64,000 nucleotides of DNA from Euglena gracilis (GCA_039621445.1 CP154956.1:46481291-46545290); one strand, 5' to 3'; positions 30,150 through 41,846 are shown, counted from the first letter of the stretch. Translations and numbers: made by a program. Notes: generated from the letters alone by a model not told the origin.

Positions 30150-31290
30150 TGTACGGTCGCGCATTGCGATCCGCAACCAAGTGTATGGGTGCGAGAAATC
30201 AGGATTAGTGTTGGTGTTTGGACTAAGCATCCACAGTCGAAATCTGGCTGGGCGGAAATTCTCCTACAGTGCACACATTGGTAGGAAGTGTCGGAGTAGT
30301 GGTCCTGGTCGCGCATGTTGGTCTTGTGGGGGTGTGTGTAAAAGTTGGGATGCGCTTTTGTAGCTGCTGGGGGGTGTACAGATGTACCTGAAAGCGATAC
30401 ATCTGGTGGAAAACGGGGTATTTGTGCAGCTGGGCGACTACTCGACACCGTACGTACTTCAGGCCTTTGGGCTTTCGTCTTGTAACCCAGTGGAACGAGG
30501 GGGGTACCGCTACTCGCGTGCCCTGCCTCATGGGGAACGGAAGTTGGTGTGTCAAAGGGCAGGGGGTGAACTTTCTCGGTGCACCCGGTGTGGAAAACGT
30601 GGGTTGGTGTGGTTGGTAACGGGGTAAATTTTTTCGAAAACGGTGTGGAAAAATTGGTGGCTGTCGCGGTTGACGCCACAGGTGATGAGGGTTTGGGGGG
30701 CAATGAAGAGAGTGGTGATGTGCGCAACCCGTGGGAGTGGCTTTCCACTACCATCCGGTGCTGACGTAAAAAGGGGTATCCCAGAATTACGTCAGAACCA
30801 TGGATTCCGGAATCGTATCCCCAGGTATCCGGAAAATTTTGCGGTTGGGGGAGGGTGTGAGCGGTGCTTGGGGATGAGTGGTAGGACTATGTCCAAAAGG
30901 CATCCAAAGTCACCACCGCACATGGGGGTGTTGTCAGCCGTCGTAATTTTAATCGGCTTCTTGGCTTGCACCAAGGGGGTGGTTGGTATCAACCCGAACC
31001 GAAAAAGTAGTGCAATGCGACAACCAGTGTCAATGATAATTTTGACTTTTGCACAAAAATTTGGGATTTTTAATTTCCGCTTGGACCAAAAGTTCCATGG
31101 GGGGTAAGCCAAGTGAAGGGTCTGGCGAAAATACGTTTTCTTGCCAGCTTTCCCATGAACCCTTTCCTACTTTGCACAACATTCCGAGCGGAAAGTTGGA
31201 GTGGGGGGTGGGGGACCCGAAAATTTTCCGGTTACCGACCGGGAAGGCAGATGGGCAGGGGGGGCATGGTTGATCAGGTCCTACCTCCAT
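30150..31290 (-). pseudogene. Protease and Cys-rich linker, copy D
   Basis: Retropepsin motif IIIDTGCRIALLF with DTG at 31,023-31,031. The frame breaks between protease and linker. The linker holds the Cys cluster (YQCVHCRR, CGCLVQ, LGCGSQCATVH) shared with the other two copies, and the sequence stops at the LTR C junction. Disabled by truncation and frameshift. Confidence 0.8.
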
Positions 31291-31359
31291 CTGTTCATCA
31301 GGCCAGAGGTCCGTGCCCTCGGACCTCGGGCTCCCCTACTCCAGGTCCGAACCGGCCGA

Positions 31360-32781
31360 TTAGCCGGCTATGGGCCTTTTAGAGGTATAAACATATTTCA
31401 ACGTGCGCACCGCCATGCGGGCCTCGTCTAAATCGGTGTCCGTGGTCTCATCCCCCTCCCTGCCCGAAGCCGGGGTGTTATCCTCCAAACAAGATATCTT
31501 GAAACCGACTTTATGGCGGTTGGAGGAGTGACCCTTGTCACCGCGATTCATACCGCGATGACGTTGGCCAGGGCGGAGGGAACGAGAACGCGGACATTTC
31601 GATGAGTGGTGATCACTCGATCCACAAAGCGAACACCGAGATTTGTGTCGCGAATCTGGATAACGGGGGGATCGGTTTCCCTATTTCCCTTCAAACCGTC
31701 GTGGTTACCGGGTATCCTGTCGACCATGACCGGTGTATCGGGGTTTTCCCGATGAGGACCGTGAAGGGGATGATCCGCTTCGCGAACGCGATCGCGATGT
31801 CTCGCGATAAGAATCACGCTTCTTGGCCGGGGCACCGGGTGACCTACCCCGAGGGGTACCGTTTTTCCGCTCATCGCGGAACGGGATCCGGGTGCTAATA
31901 CCGCCGGAACGGGGACCCGATGACCGTGAATTGCCCAATTGGCGTGAAAACACGGAGGAACCCGAACCTCGTGTTGAGGTCGAGCCTCGCGGACTCTGAA
32001 TACGCTTTCGTGCTTCAGGATTAGGGCACTCCCGAGACATATGTCCCGATTTGTTGCACAAAAAGCACATTGTCTCCGTGGCTTGGTCCGAAGAACGCGG
32101 GTATCGCGTTTTCGATCCCGTGGTTGGTGAAGTGGGTGAAACCGGTGTTTTTGCAATGCGTTCACCGAACCAGCCGGTAATCCAGCGGTTGGGTGTGCGT
32201 TATACGCGGATTGAATCTGACCAAGAAGCTGTGATAGCTTCAACTGCTTGGAAACATAATTCCAGCGTTGGTCAAGAGTCATTGGATGCCTCGCCAACTC
32301 CTCACGGTGGATATCCTTGATGAGGCTAGGTGTAAAATGCATGAGAACAGCATCAAACTGTTCGCGCATTTGCTTTTCACTGAGTTCATCCACTTCAGCG
32401 GCAAGTCCCAACCATTTGGCATACCAAAGGTCAATGGACTTCCACTTGCGATCGGGTGGGGCGCATTGCCGCCACTTGGTCTCTAGGGTAATCCTAGCGA
32501 CCAAACTTGAACTGGTGGAAGCGTACTGCTCCACCAGGTCATCAAAGGAAACGCGGTAGCGAATGACAAGTTGTCGCGCGCGCTCCTTCTCATCCCTTGG
32601 GAGGCAATCGATGAATTCCATCTTGATCACCTCCGGGTTTGTGTCCTGGGTTGGACCTTTCAATGCCCAGTAGTACTCCCAGTCCCGGAAAAACTGTCTC
32701 CATGTGGTTGGATCACCATCCCACTGGGGTTTCACCTTGTTCGCGATTGCAATGGTGCCCTTAGCATCTTTCTGAGGAACC
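31360..32781 (-). pseudogene. gag C-terminal half with CCHC knuckle, copy D
   Basis: Reads HWVPQKDAKG (after joining across the insertion), then a capsid-like region (WDGDPTTWRQFFRDWEYYW, YVSKQLKLSQ), an Arg/Ser-rich region and CFLCNKSGHMSREC. A frameshift near 32,100 moves the knuckle and tail into a second frame (32,070-31,705), and a third frame ends the gene. Domain order matches the other gag copies, which lack the capsid-like part. Confidence 0.8.
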
Positions 32782-32783
32782 CA

Positions 32784-35184
32784 TGTTCCCGCCCATGAGT
32801 GTTTCATTTCGGCTTTTCGGCTTTTTGACACACTTTTTTCGGATTTTCGGCTTTTTAGCCGTTGTTTTTCGGCTTTTCGGCAATTTTGCCGTTTACTTTT
32901 GGCTTTTCGGCTTTTTTGCCAGGCAATTTTGGAAATTCGACTGTCTTGCCGTATTTTTCTCTTCGATTCTTCTCCCGTGCGTGGTTATTTCCCTTGTCTT
33001 GCCTCCTGTCTTTTTTTTGAAGGAATTCCTCATTTACGGACGTGAAACATTCTGCACAAGACATTCAGTTTTCATTTCCATTCAGTTCACCATGGCACAA
33101 AGCAAGAAGTTTTTTCCCTAGATTTATGTTACCCATTGGTCTGGACATGACGCCTAAAGGTGAAGGAGCTGAAGGTTTTAGAAGTGGTGGCCTGCTGGCC
33201 GTATGTCCAAGGACTTTCTGAGAGGAATTTTGCTTTTTTTCCAGTTTTCCCAGCTTCTCAAAACCGCAACCTTGCCAGCCAAAGTGTCCCGGCACCAAGC
33301 CTACCACGTTGGCAAACACATTCTCTAAAACTTAACTTTTACAAACCCTGACAGAATTTGCAAGGGACTTTTGCGACGATGCCAGATGCCTTGGCAAATC
33401 AGGCTGTCTGGCCGAACCTGCAGCTTTATTCACTCCAACCCAATTTGGCCACCCATCCAGTTTTGCCACCCCCCAGTCTGGCAAAACTGCAGATTTGGCC
33501 ACCTCTTTACGAACCCAAGCTGGCTGACAAAGATAGACTCTCTGGCCAAAACACTCCCTGTTGGCTCGTTGGCTGGCAAGCAGGCTTTTGCTTAAGGGAT
33601 TGCAGTACCCCCCCGGGGGGGCTGGACTGCAGCTAGTCCAAATTTGGCTAGTGGGATTTCTAGCAGACCCTCCCAGTTTCCAGTTGCCGGCACGAAGCCC
33701 CGGAAATTTTTTTGGGACCCCCCAAAATGGCCAAAGATGCCCGCATTTTTTGGAATTTTTGGAACAAAATCAGCCAAAAACTTCTTCAAAACCTCATTTC
33801 CACCTCGGCGCGCAGCGCCGGGGAAAAGATCCCCGGACCTCCCCCCCCGGGGAGGGGGGTCCAAGCAAGTCCATTTGTTCGAGTGTCCAGCTAGCCAGCA
33901 CCCCCCCCCCCGGGGTAAGCAAGCCTGCTGGCAAGCCAAGGTTCTGGTTCCGGGAGGGGTTGGTTGGGTTGGGCGAAATTGCTTGCTCCCTCACATTCTT
34001 GGCCCCTCCCTCAAGATGTTTGATGGAAAAAACTCCTTGGTGGTGGTCGTCTCCGCTTGGAGGACAATGCGCCATCAGCCTGAACTACCTTGGCCCAGTG
34101 TGATCCACACAGTCCTTTTGTCCACCCTGGTTATCGTGAAGGAGCTGAAGGCTGGCCAAGGTGACCCTGGTGGTCATGTTGCTGGTGGTCGGTCATGTTG
34201 GTCCAAGAAGCAAGTTTGGGGGATGTTTGATTTCTGTTTCATCCAAGCCCATTCAGGCGAATTGCAAAACTTACCAGCAAGAATGTGGGGGCAAGCGTGA
34301 TGGCAAGGGCTATACGGGAATCCCCGCAACCATTTGTGGTTTGGCATGTCCCCACCTGCTACACCAGTTGTGGCTTAGATCAGTTTTATGTTCCCAGGCT
34401 GGGAAGGTTGTGTGAATAAAGTTTTTGCTGCCCATCAAAACCGAACTGGACCCATGATGCCCATCATGACCCACGATGCCCATCATGACCCATGATGGCC
34501 CTCATGACCCATGATGGCCCTCATGACCGGACGGCCACCGTGTGTGTGCAATGCATGTTTTGTTCTGTCCATTATGGTTGTGAGCCCCCTCATTCTGGAC
34601 CCTTTTTTTCGTACCCCCCCCCCTTTTTCGTACGACCACCCCTCATTTTCGACCACCCCCCGCCGGTCACAGGTTGCAGGAACCCGGTCGTACGACAGGG
34701 GGGGGGGGCGGGCAGAGGAAACCAGAAATGGTGCAATTCGGCCTGCAGGCACCCAATATATGCTGCTTTTCAAGAGCTTAAACTGCACTTTGCTTGCGCT
34801 GCACTGCGCTTTGCGTTGTGAGTTGCTTTTCCTTGTTAGTTGAGGGGCAATTTGGTGTCAATTTGGAATCAAACACGCAGCAAAAAAAGGTCACAGCCAA
34901 AAAAAATTGGTGAGTTTTTTGCGGCCGGATGGGGAAGAGTCGCACACCCTTGCTGAAAACTAAAAAGTGAGGCAGGGACACCGAGGGCAAAGCACGAAGA
35001 CCTTGTGAGTCAAACTGCAAATAAAGAGCAGGCTTTTGCGCCACTGCTTCCGGCTAAACGGCGTTTCTGCCTAAAGCAACCGGAGAAACGGCATATTCGC
35101 CGTTCGGCACGGCTTTTTCGCCGTTTTTCACGGCTTTTTCGCCGCTCGCTGCGGCTTAAAAGCCGAAAAGCCAGGGCGGGAACA
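32784..35184. mobile_element. 2.4-kb TIR element inserted in gag
   Basis: Inverted ends TGTTCCCGCCC / GGGCGGGAACA, followed by GGCTTTTCGGCTTTT-type subterminal repeats on both sides. It is flanked by CA (32,782-32,783 and 35,185-35,186). Removing the element with one CA joins gag in frame as TEGHWVPQKD. The interior holds GCCGAAAAACGGC-type hairpins, a tandem repeat of about 19 bp (34,452-34,528) and a poly-C/CGTACGAC palindrome (34,611-34,706). No transposase seen. Confidence 0.7.
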
Positions 35185-35186
35185 CA

Positions 35187-37722
35187 ATGACCCTCGGTGG
35201 TATTCCGCGGTTTTGGGCCTGGGTACGCTCGAGAACCAAGCGTATCCTTTTCGGATTCTTGTCGGAATCGCGAAATGTTTGGTGAAGGTGAATCCTGGTA
35301 CCGGAAATCCGGTCGCAAACCCTGTTGGTCACCCGTAATGCGGGGACTCTCCGGTGTGGGGGTATGTCGCGCATGCAACATGTGACCCACCCCCGGTGTA
35401 CGGGTTTGGCTCATTCCACGCACAAGCATGGAATGATGGATTTCTTGGTGGAGACTTGGCGGAATCGCTGTGGTTTCCGAAAATTCGGTTCTCGTAATGG
35501 GAAATTCATCCGAAAACTGGTTTTGTGTTGTGGGCAAGGCCAATGGTGGCACAATTCGCGGAATCGCGGATTGTGACACTCGGGACATTGGTGGTGGTGG
35601 TGCATGTGCACCTAGAGTCGGGTTTTGAAAACGCGACTCTGGAACATTTGGCGCATCTTCGGCAATGCATGCTGCCGAATTGCGGTGTGAAACCCGCTGT
35701 TGGTTGGACACATTATCCAAACCGACAGACAGATCATGCACACTTTGCTCCAAATACTCAACGAGTTGGAGTTGGCTGCAAATACGGTCAACTTCATCCT
35801 CCAAAGCGCGAATACGCTTACGGTAACGGGAAAAGTCATCCAAGTGTGGAATCCTTTCGGAAATTCCGGTAACATCTTGGACAAGTTTCCCGTGAGACTC
35901 AACCAATAATTGGAGTTGTCCCGTTAATGCTTTTACAGCTTTTGAGAGAATCTGCAAAGGTGGTGTCACCTTTGGTTGGTGTGGTGGTGGGTACAACCGG
36001 TGTAGGGTTATCCGACAACGTGGTTGTGGTACCCACGGGCAAATTTCCGGGTTGTGGCATATCTAAGAACGCGGAAAGTCGCTCATCCAACCTGGTAATC
36101 TCACCTTGCGTGGATCGGGCATTCCGATTCACCGATTCCTCAAGCCGTAATAGGCTGTTGCAAAAATCTTGCAAGGTTTCCTGATTTCCGTTGAGCATTT
36201 TGTCATAAAACGCCTTGAAATCAGGGTTCTCGGTAATCAGGGTTCCCGGATTACCTGCAGGCAAAGACTGCATCTCCGTCACTTTGGTAATGGTGGATTT
36301 GTGTCTATGGACCATTTCACCACATTTTCCGCAACTTTCCATGAATCGCAACACCGCATTATGCAGTTGTGCGATGAAACGGAAAAGTTTCGGCAATTCC
36401 AGTCACAAGCCAACGAGAACTTTGCTCCCCAGACGCATGTGCGGCAGTTGGAGGAGCGACTTTCCCTTATGGAGCAGAAAACCTGCTATTGTGACGCGAA
36501 TCAGGTTGGATTATCCAATCTGAGCGCGAAAGTCGCGGAAATGGTACAACGGCAGGATTCCCCGCAGTTGCAGTTGCAATCCGACATTGGCGGGATTAAC
36601 TCGGCTATTGCAAATTTACAACAAAGCTATTCCGCACTTTCCCACCGAGTTTCGGACATCAGCGGTATTCAGACTGCTATTGGGGAACTCCAGACCCGGT
36701 ATGCGTCGGTGTCTATTGTGGGTTGTTGCAGATGAGGAATCTCGTGCATGCAACTGTTGTTGCAAATGCAACAACGCGGATGAACAGGACTCCATTTGTC
36801 CCGATAGGCGTTGTAGTGAGTCATGCAAGTGCAGAAACTTGGAGTCATTCCGCGTTTCTGCTTCATGCATGCATTCACTAATTTGCCGGAAGTTCTGCGG
36901 AAGTTGTTGGCACATTTTGTCAAAGGTTTCCCGAAAGTTTGCAAGGTCAATACCCGCACTTTCGAAATTCCTCTGGCAACATTTGCCAACTTCCTGCAAG
37001 TAATTCCAGCAGGATTCCAGCTTGGTGAAGACATGTTTCTGGTTGTCCTCATCAAACTGAAGCACTTTATTCAGTGCAGTTGCACACTCTGCAACGCATT
37101 GTTGCACATGGTTGAACTGCCTCACAAGGGGGTGATCCCGTGGAAGCCGAGCAACGATATCCTGCACATCCTCAGCAGTGAGGAGCTCCCCAGTGCCCTT
37201 CCCATAGCCATCCATGGGTTGGGACGTACCGGAGAATTCCGGTACCACTAGGCGAGTCTCCAGTGGCCAAGGCAGTGCGGGATAGCACCTAAGATCGGCT
37301 GGTGGTGGCAAAGCTCTGTAAGGGCTTGCCGGTGGAAGAGCGGGTGGTGGTCGAAAGAAACACGGGGTTTCTAGCCCACCATCACCAGAGAAGCCCGGTG
37401 GTGGAATCACCACGGGTCTCTCCGGTGCGCGCAGCTGCACCCTTGCTGCAGACAGAGGCGAATACCCCCGTTGTGACAAGGTGAGTGCGGAAGAGGCCGC
37501 ATTAGCCTCTGAAGCCAATGAAGTGGTGGGCTCATCGCCGACCACTGTCAATGATGACAGATGTTGCAATCTTGACAATTGAATTAATTGTGCCTCATCG
37601 GCGTGGGAACTGGAAGCGCTTTCACATAAAAGCTTCCAACCCCCTGTTTCTTGGTCAATGTCTTGCAATGATGCCTGTAATAAGGCATAGTTGAATTGAC
37701 GATTGGGGCCTGTGCTTTGCAT
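35187..37722 (-). pseudogene. gag N-terminal half, coiled-coil-rich, copy D
   Basis: Starts at an ATG (37,722) just after an acceptor-like TTGTTTTTGCCATCAG: MQSTGPNRQFNYALLQASLQ. It continues through Pro-rich and then long helical, probably coiled-coil, stretches (VQQCVAECATALNKVLQF; SRYRKRIRALEDEVDRICSQ) to the TIR insertion. The segment 36,340-36,735 is coded on the other strand. Joined with the other half this gag would be some 1,300 codons, unusually long for a gypsy element. Confidence 0.65.
36340..36735 (+). other. Inverted segment within gag, copy D
   Basis: Within minus-strand gag this stretch codes on the plus strand for a protein of the same type (QLCDETEKFRQFQSQANENF, LEERLSLMEQKTC, AKVAEMVQRQ). 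Gag frames on the minus strand stop on one side and resume on the other. Short inverted words (GCAACTGTTG / GCAGTTGTG) lie at the edges. A local inversion is the simplest explanation. Confidence 0.6.
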
Positions 37723-37907
37723 CTTTCTGATGGCAAAAACAACAAAAACCCACAAACTAAGCAGTTGTGTTGGCACCAGAGGGGTTGTAACGGGTAATAC
37801 CGTACAGAGCCTTCCGGAGCCTGCTCGTCTGCTTGGACGTTGACTAGAAGCCGGGAGCTGACGCTGCGACCGTGTAATAACGGTGCAGGGGCCCTCCGCT
37901 GCCAGTC

Positions 37908-38001
37908 AGCGTAGGATCGAACTAATCTGCTACCAAGAGTAAAACCTGGTAGCTTTTCTTTCTGTGAAGTATGTGTAGGATCGTAACCAAATCTGCTACC
38001 A
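37908..38001 (-). promoter_or_regulatory. Two tandem primer-binding sites of tRNA-iMet type
   Basis: On the minus strand TGGTAGCAGATTTGG (38,001-37,987) begins 2 nt after the LTR end. A second TGGTAGCAGATTAG starts at 37,935. Both continue into GATCC, so each resembles the complement of a tRNA 3' half. The implied tRNA end GATCGAA ... CTGCTACCA has the A-T-C-G T-loop typical of eukaryotic initiator tRNA. Reverse transcription would be primed here. Confidence 0.65.
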
Positions 38002-38003
38002 AG

Positions 38004-38318
38004 TGTACGTCTCATTCGCAATTCCCCTTCCCCAAAAGCCTTCACTTTCGCCTTCTCGCACCTACTTAGGAACTGAAAATCAGAGTAACAGTAAAAACCC
38101 TTTTCCCACTTTCTAAGAAGCAAAGCACAGAGCAATGCAGGGAGGACGGAGTGGATATCCAAGTCCGGTCCGCAGAGAAGGAAAGACAAACAGAAGAAAG
38201 AATGCCACCTGTGGAGAGAGAAGGGGCACCCATTAGAAATCCTAATAGGATCTGCTTCCATCCTAACTTCCTCTACGGAAGGGGACAGAAGCATACGCCT
38301 GGTACACACCAGTCCCCC
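38004..38318 (-). mobile_element. LTR D, right-end part only
   Basis: Homologous to the leader part of LTR B (GTGTACCAGGCGTATGCTTC to GTACA), including the conserved TCTCTCCACAGGTGG. The U3-like portion is missing; homology stops at about 38,318 beside a G-run. It supplies the 5' end of copy D. Confidence 0.7.
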
Positions 38319-38783
38319 CCCTGGTGGAATAGCTAGGGGGTATCCAAATTTGGTGAAAAGTGGAGTTGTTTTGAAGTAAGAGTACCATGAAGCGTGGAAA
38401 AATGTCATGCCCACTGATGGTCGTCTGTCGAAAAGCTTTCAATTGAGGGTTGCACACACACACACAGCCAAAGATATGCTCACAATTGTTGGATCGGCCA
38501 AATCACAGTGGAAATTTGTGGTACCCTCCCCCCCTCAAAGTCCCCCCCCCAAAGTGGTATCAGCACGAACTTATCACGGAACGAACTCATCTCTTCGAAT
38601 TCAATCATTTCAAACAGTAAAACATCTTTTGATTGTGCCTCCATCTGATTTCAAAATGTCTGTCCGCCAGTGAAATTCCATCTGCAAGGGACTTTGGAAA
38701 AGTTCGTCCCAAACGTTTCTAATTTCGATCCTAATTTAGTGTCCGCGAACTTAAACATTCAAGCGTCAGACAAACAAACAAAA

Positions 38784-38854
38784 GGTCCCACCCGGATTTG
38801 AACTGGAGATTGTGGACTCTAAACCCTAGGTGCAGACCGCTACACTGTGAGACC
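38784..38854 (-). tRNA. tRNA-Gln-like gene or pseudogene, odd anticodon
   Basis: 71 nt on the minus strand. Acceptor stem GGTCTCA/TGGGACC pairs fully with one G-U. D-arm GTGT/GCAC has a GG-containing loop. T-loop is TTCAAAT. Overall it resembles eukaryotic tRNA-Gln. The anticodon stem is weak (three pairs) and the loop TTTAGAG gives anticodon TAG instead of TTG or CTG. TTTTG follows, as for Pol III termination. It may be a pseudogene or the head of a tRNA-derived SINE. Confidence 0.5.
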
Positions 38855-38925
38855 AATGAATGAAAGGTAAAATGAAAACCATGTAAAAAATCGGGCCTTT
38901 CTCTTTTGTTAGTCCTGGGTCCGGT

Positions 38926-39250
38926 AGCCGTCCGTCCGTCTGTCCAGCCGTCCGTCCAGATGAAAGGAATTTTCTCTAGCCGTCCGTCCGTCCGTCCGTC
39001 CGTCCGTCTGCACAGCTCCACACCCATGGCAAAATTGGTATATATCCGCCCAGAGTGGCGTCCACTGAGACACCTGAGCTTCCAAAGACCCGGCCGGCCA
39101 ACCGGCCAGCCGGCCAGCGGGCCAGCCGGCCAGCCGGCTAGCTGGACCAAGTGCATTTTCATCAGCCGTCTGGATCAAGCCCACAAGGTCAGCCGTCCGT
39201 CCGGAACTTCGCATTTTTCACCAGCCGTCCGTCCGTCCGTCCGTCCGCCT
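38926..39250. repeat. CCGT microsatellite and GGCCAGCC repeats
   Basis: Several (CCGT)n blocks with the spacer CCAGATGAAAGGAATTTTCT, and a GGCCAGCCGGCC-rich block at 39,090-39,140. The same spacer between CCGT blocks recurs at 50,740 and, inverted, at 53,330, within the giant palindrome. Confidence 0.8.
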
Positions 39251-39452
39251 CCCAAAAGTATTGGTTTTCAAGTCATTTGAGCTAAGATTGGTTCACCCTT
39301 GCGATCCAAGGCAAAATTTGGACCATCATTTCCCCCTTTTTTTTGCCGTTTTTTTGCCCGTTTTTTTAATAAAAAACAAAAAAACGTTTTTTTTTTAAAA
39401 AAACAAAAAAACGCCAGCTATGCATTCATCCCCCTACCCCATTTTGGTGCCG

Positions 39453-39825
39453 CATCTTGGCGGCCACATCTTGGCCACAGATGGGGAAACATTTTGTGTC
39501 CAGTTTGATGGCACTTTTTGGGGACATTTTGGTGCACATCTTGGGGTCAGTTTGGTGTCACAGCTGGGGGCATAGGTGTCACAAGGGGGGGTCGGGGGGG
39601 GGCGGCCGCCCCCCCCGGGATTTTGGAAAGAAAAATTTTTTTGCAGCATGAATGTGATATTTTTCTTTGTGATGCCATGTTCAATGGTTCAAAGGGCGTT
39701 ACCGTCTCGGCTGCCTTCGGCAGCCACCTTGCCAGTTAAAAGCACATTTTTGGAGAATGAAATTGCAACGTCCATTACCGTCTCGGCCGCCTTTGGTGGC
39801 CGAAATAAAAATCCTTGAAAAAAAC
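39453..39825. repeat. TTGGCCACA tandem repeat and G-run/C-run element
   Basis: 39,453-39,570 has degenerate units like ATCTTGGCCACAGATGGGG, also found at 40,795-41,110. 39,575-39,825 is an element with a G-run, GCGGCC, C-run, then CGTTACCGTCTCGGCTGCC and TTACCGTCTCGGCCGCC blocks. A second copy is at 45,183-45,425. Related short blocks occur at 40,610, 60,310 and 60,615. Confidence 0.7.
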
Positions 39826-40242
39826 CCGGCACTTCTTGATGTTTAAACCAGCGTTTGAGACGCCGGGTTCAAGACAGAACCGGCGTCCCCCCCCCACGGG
39901 TTTACCGGACGACGGTTCTGTCCAAAACCCGGCGTCCGGTTTGGCTTTTGGCCACAAACCGACTTTTTTTCCCCTCCTTTGGTGCTAATTATTTTTTGGG
40001 ACTCCACAAGCCACTTTTTTCACGTTGGCTGTTTGAATACAAACTGATCCCCATGATCCCCATATGTCCCCTTCCCTGCAGTTTCTTCATTTTCTTGACC
40101 AGCCGAGTTTGGGAGAAACTCTTCGGGTCAACGAAAAAAAAATGATTTTGCGCAAAGTGAAAAAAATGGCTTCTTCACCCCCCGCAGGTTGCGAAGTCGA
40201 CAGTTGGGTTGAGTTGGGAGGTTTCCAAAGGGGTTCTACCCA

Positions 40243-41740
40243 TGGAGGCTAGGCACAGTGGGGGGGGGGCTGATGGGGGGCGAGCGGCCGCGCGGGGGGG
40301 CGGGGGGGGGGGGGGGGGCTGAGGGCAGCCGCGCGGGCGGCGCGCGGCCCATTTTCGGGTCCAAAAAGTGGCCATTTTTGGCCATTGTTTTGGGGCCATT
40401 TTTGCTCAAAAAAATGCCTTTTTCTTGGCTATGCTAGGCACAGTGGGGGAGGAGGGGGTTGAGGGGGGGGGCGAGCGGCCGCGCGGGCGGCCGCGCAGGG
40501 GCCGCGCAGGGGGGGGGGGGTCCCGGACCCCCCCCCCCGAGCGGTGCGCCTAGCCTCCCATGATTTCGCTTTCTAGCTCAAGTTTTTGGAGCATTGGACT
40601 TCAAAAAAGGCGTTAGCGTCTCGGCCCCTTCGGGGCGAGGGGGACAGAAAAAAGTACCATGTGCCATGAAAAAGTGCCATGAAAAAAATTTTCCTCGGCG
40701 CTTCGCGCCGGGGAAAAAAAGGATGTGCTCCAAATTTTGTCGGTTCCTCGCCCCCTCCCCGGGAAAAAATTGTTCCGACACCGCTGGCTGGGGGCAACAT
40801 TTTGATGTCACACATCTTGGCCACAGTTGGGGGAAGCATTTTGGCTCCAGTTTCCTGGCACATTTTGGGGACTGGGCCACAAATCTTGGCCACATTAGCA
40901 CGTCTTGGGCACAGCTGTGGGCCACAAATCTTGGCCACAGATGGGGGAAACATTTTGTGTCCAGTTTGATATTGGGGCCAGTTTGGTGCAACTGGTAGGG
41001 CAACATTTTGGTGCCACAGGTTGGTCCCTTTTGGGGAAAACATTTTTGTGTCCAGTTTTTCTGGCACAGCTTGGGCACCCACAGTTTGGGGCGAGTTTGG
41101 TGCCCCAGCTGGTGGGCAGTTTTGTGCCCCATCTCAGGTTTGTGACACAAGTGGCGCCCTGGTTTATTTTTTTCCGGGGGTCCTGTCCAAAAACTCTCTC
41201 CCTCGAGCCATGGGCCCGTTTGTCTTCGGTCACGACGCATTTAAATTCTATCCGGTCAGCCGGCGGCGACTTTGGTTTGATCTCAAAGACGACGAGGGAA
41301 CGCATCCAGGGGAGGCAAGGCACAGCGGGGGGGGGGGCTGAGGGGGGGCGAGCGGCCGCGCGGGCGGCCGCGCGGGGGGGGGGAGGGGGGGGAGGGGGGT
41401 CCGAGGGCGGCCGTGCAGGCGGAACGCATCCTAAAATCGGTGATTTTTGGGTCCAAAAAGTGGTCATTTTTTGCCATTTTGGGCCATTTTAGACCAAAAA
41501 AGTGCTTTTTTGGCCGCGCGCAGAGCGCGCGGCCCCCAAATTTGCCGTTTTGTGCCCGAAAATGGTCATTTTTGGTCATTTTTAAGCCTCAAAAAAATTC
41601 ACGATTTTTTCACAACAAATTTTTTCTTGGCTTTGCTAGGCACAGGGGGGAGGGGGGGGTCCAGGGGGGGGCGAGCGGCCGCGCAGGGGGGGGGGAGGGG
41701 GGGTCCCGGACCCCCCCGAGCGGCGCGCCTAGCCTCCGGG
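40243..41740 (+). repeat. Two AGGCTAGGC elements with G-run cores
   Basis: Element 1 (40,243-40,560) and element 2 (41,305-41,740) both begin GGAGGC(T/A)AGGCACAG, carry G-runs with GAGCGGCCGCGCGG, a TTTTTGGGTCCAAAAAGTGG middle, TTCTTGGCT(A/T)TGCTAGGCACAG, and end GCGCCTAGCCTCC. A third copy lies inverted at 52,104-52,521. Between the two are TTGGCCACA repeats. No ORF is supported. Confidence 0.75.
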
Positions 41741-41775
41741 GTGGCCTTCCATACTAAAACGACAAAATACCAACT

Positions 41776-41846
41776 ACCCCCCCCCTTTATTGTCCCACCG
41801 ACCTGCCCCCGGGAGGCCCGACCGGACAATAAAGGAGGGGAGAGTT
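41776..41846. mobile_element. Poly-C TIR element (TTTATTGTCCC word), short form
   Basis: C-run, TTTATTGTCCCACCGACC, then CCCGGGAGGCCCGACCGG, GACAATAAAGG and a G-rich end. It shares the central block CCCGGGAGGCCCGACCGG with the 183-bp element at 5,224. TA lies at the left edge and TTA near the right. About 70 bp. Confidence 0.7.

Larger units (their letters stand above)
30150..38318 (-). mobile_element. Third chromovirus copy (D), 5' part
   Basis: Minus-strand order: truncated LTR D, tRNA-Met-type primer-binding site, very long gag, protease, Cys-rich linker; then truncated at about 30,150 by LTR C. RT, RNase H and integrase are absent. Gag is interrupted by a 2.4-kb TIR element and an inverted 0.4-kb segment. 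Protein similarity to the copies at 1-11.6 kb is clear in gag, protease and the Cys cluster. Confidence 0.85.

Noticed and set aside
40573-41240. Cys/Trp-rich minus-strand ORFs (TKMLPYQLHQT type)
   Set aside because: The repeated phrases reflect degenerate TTGGCCACAG DNA repeats; frames are repeated on the other strand and no domain is seen.
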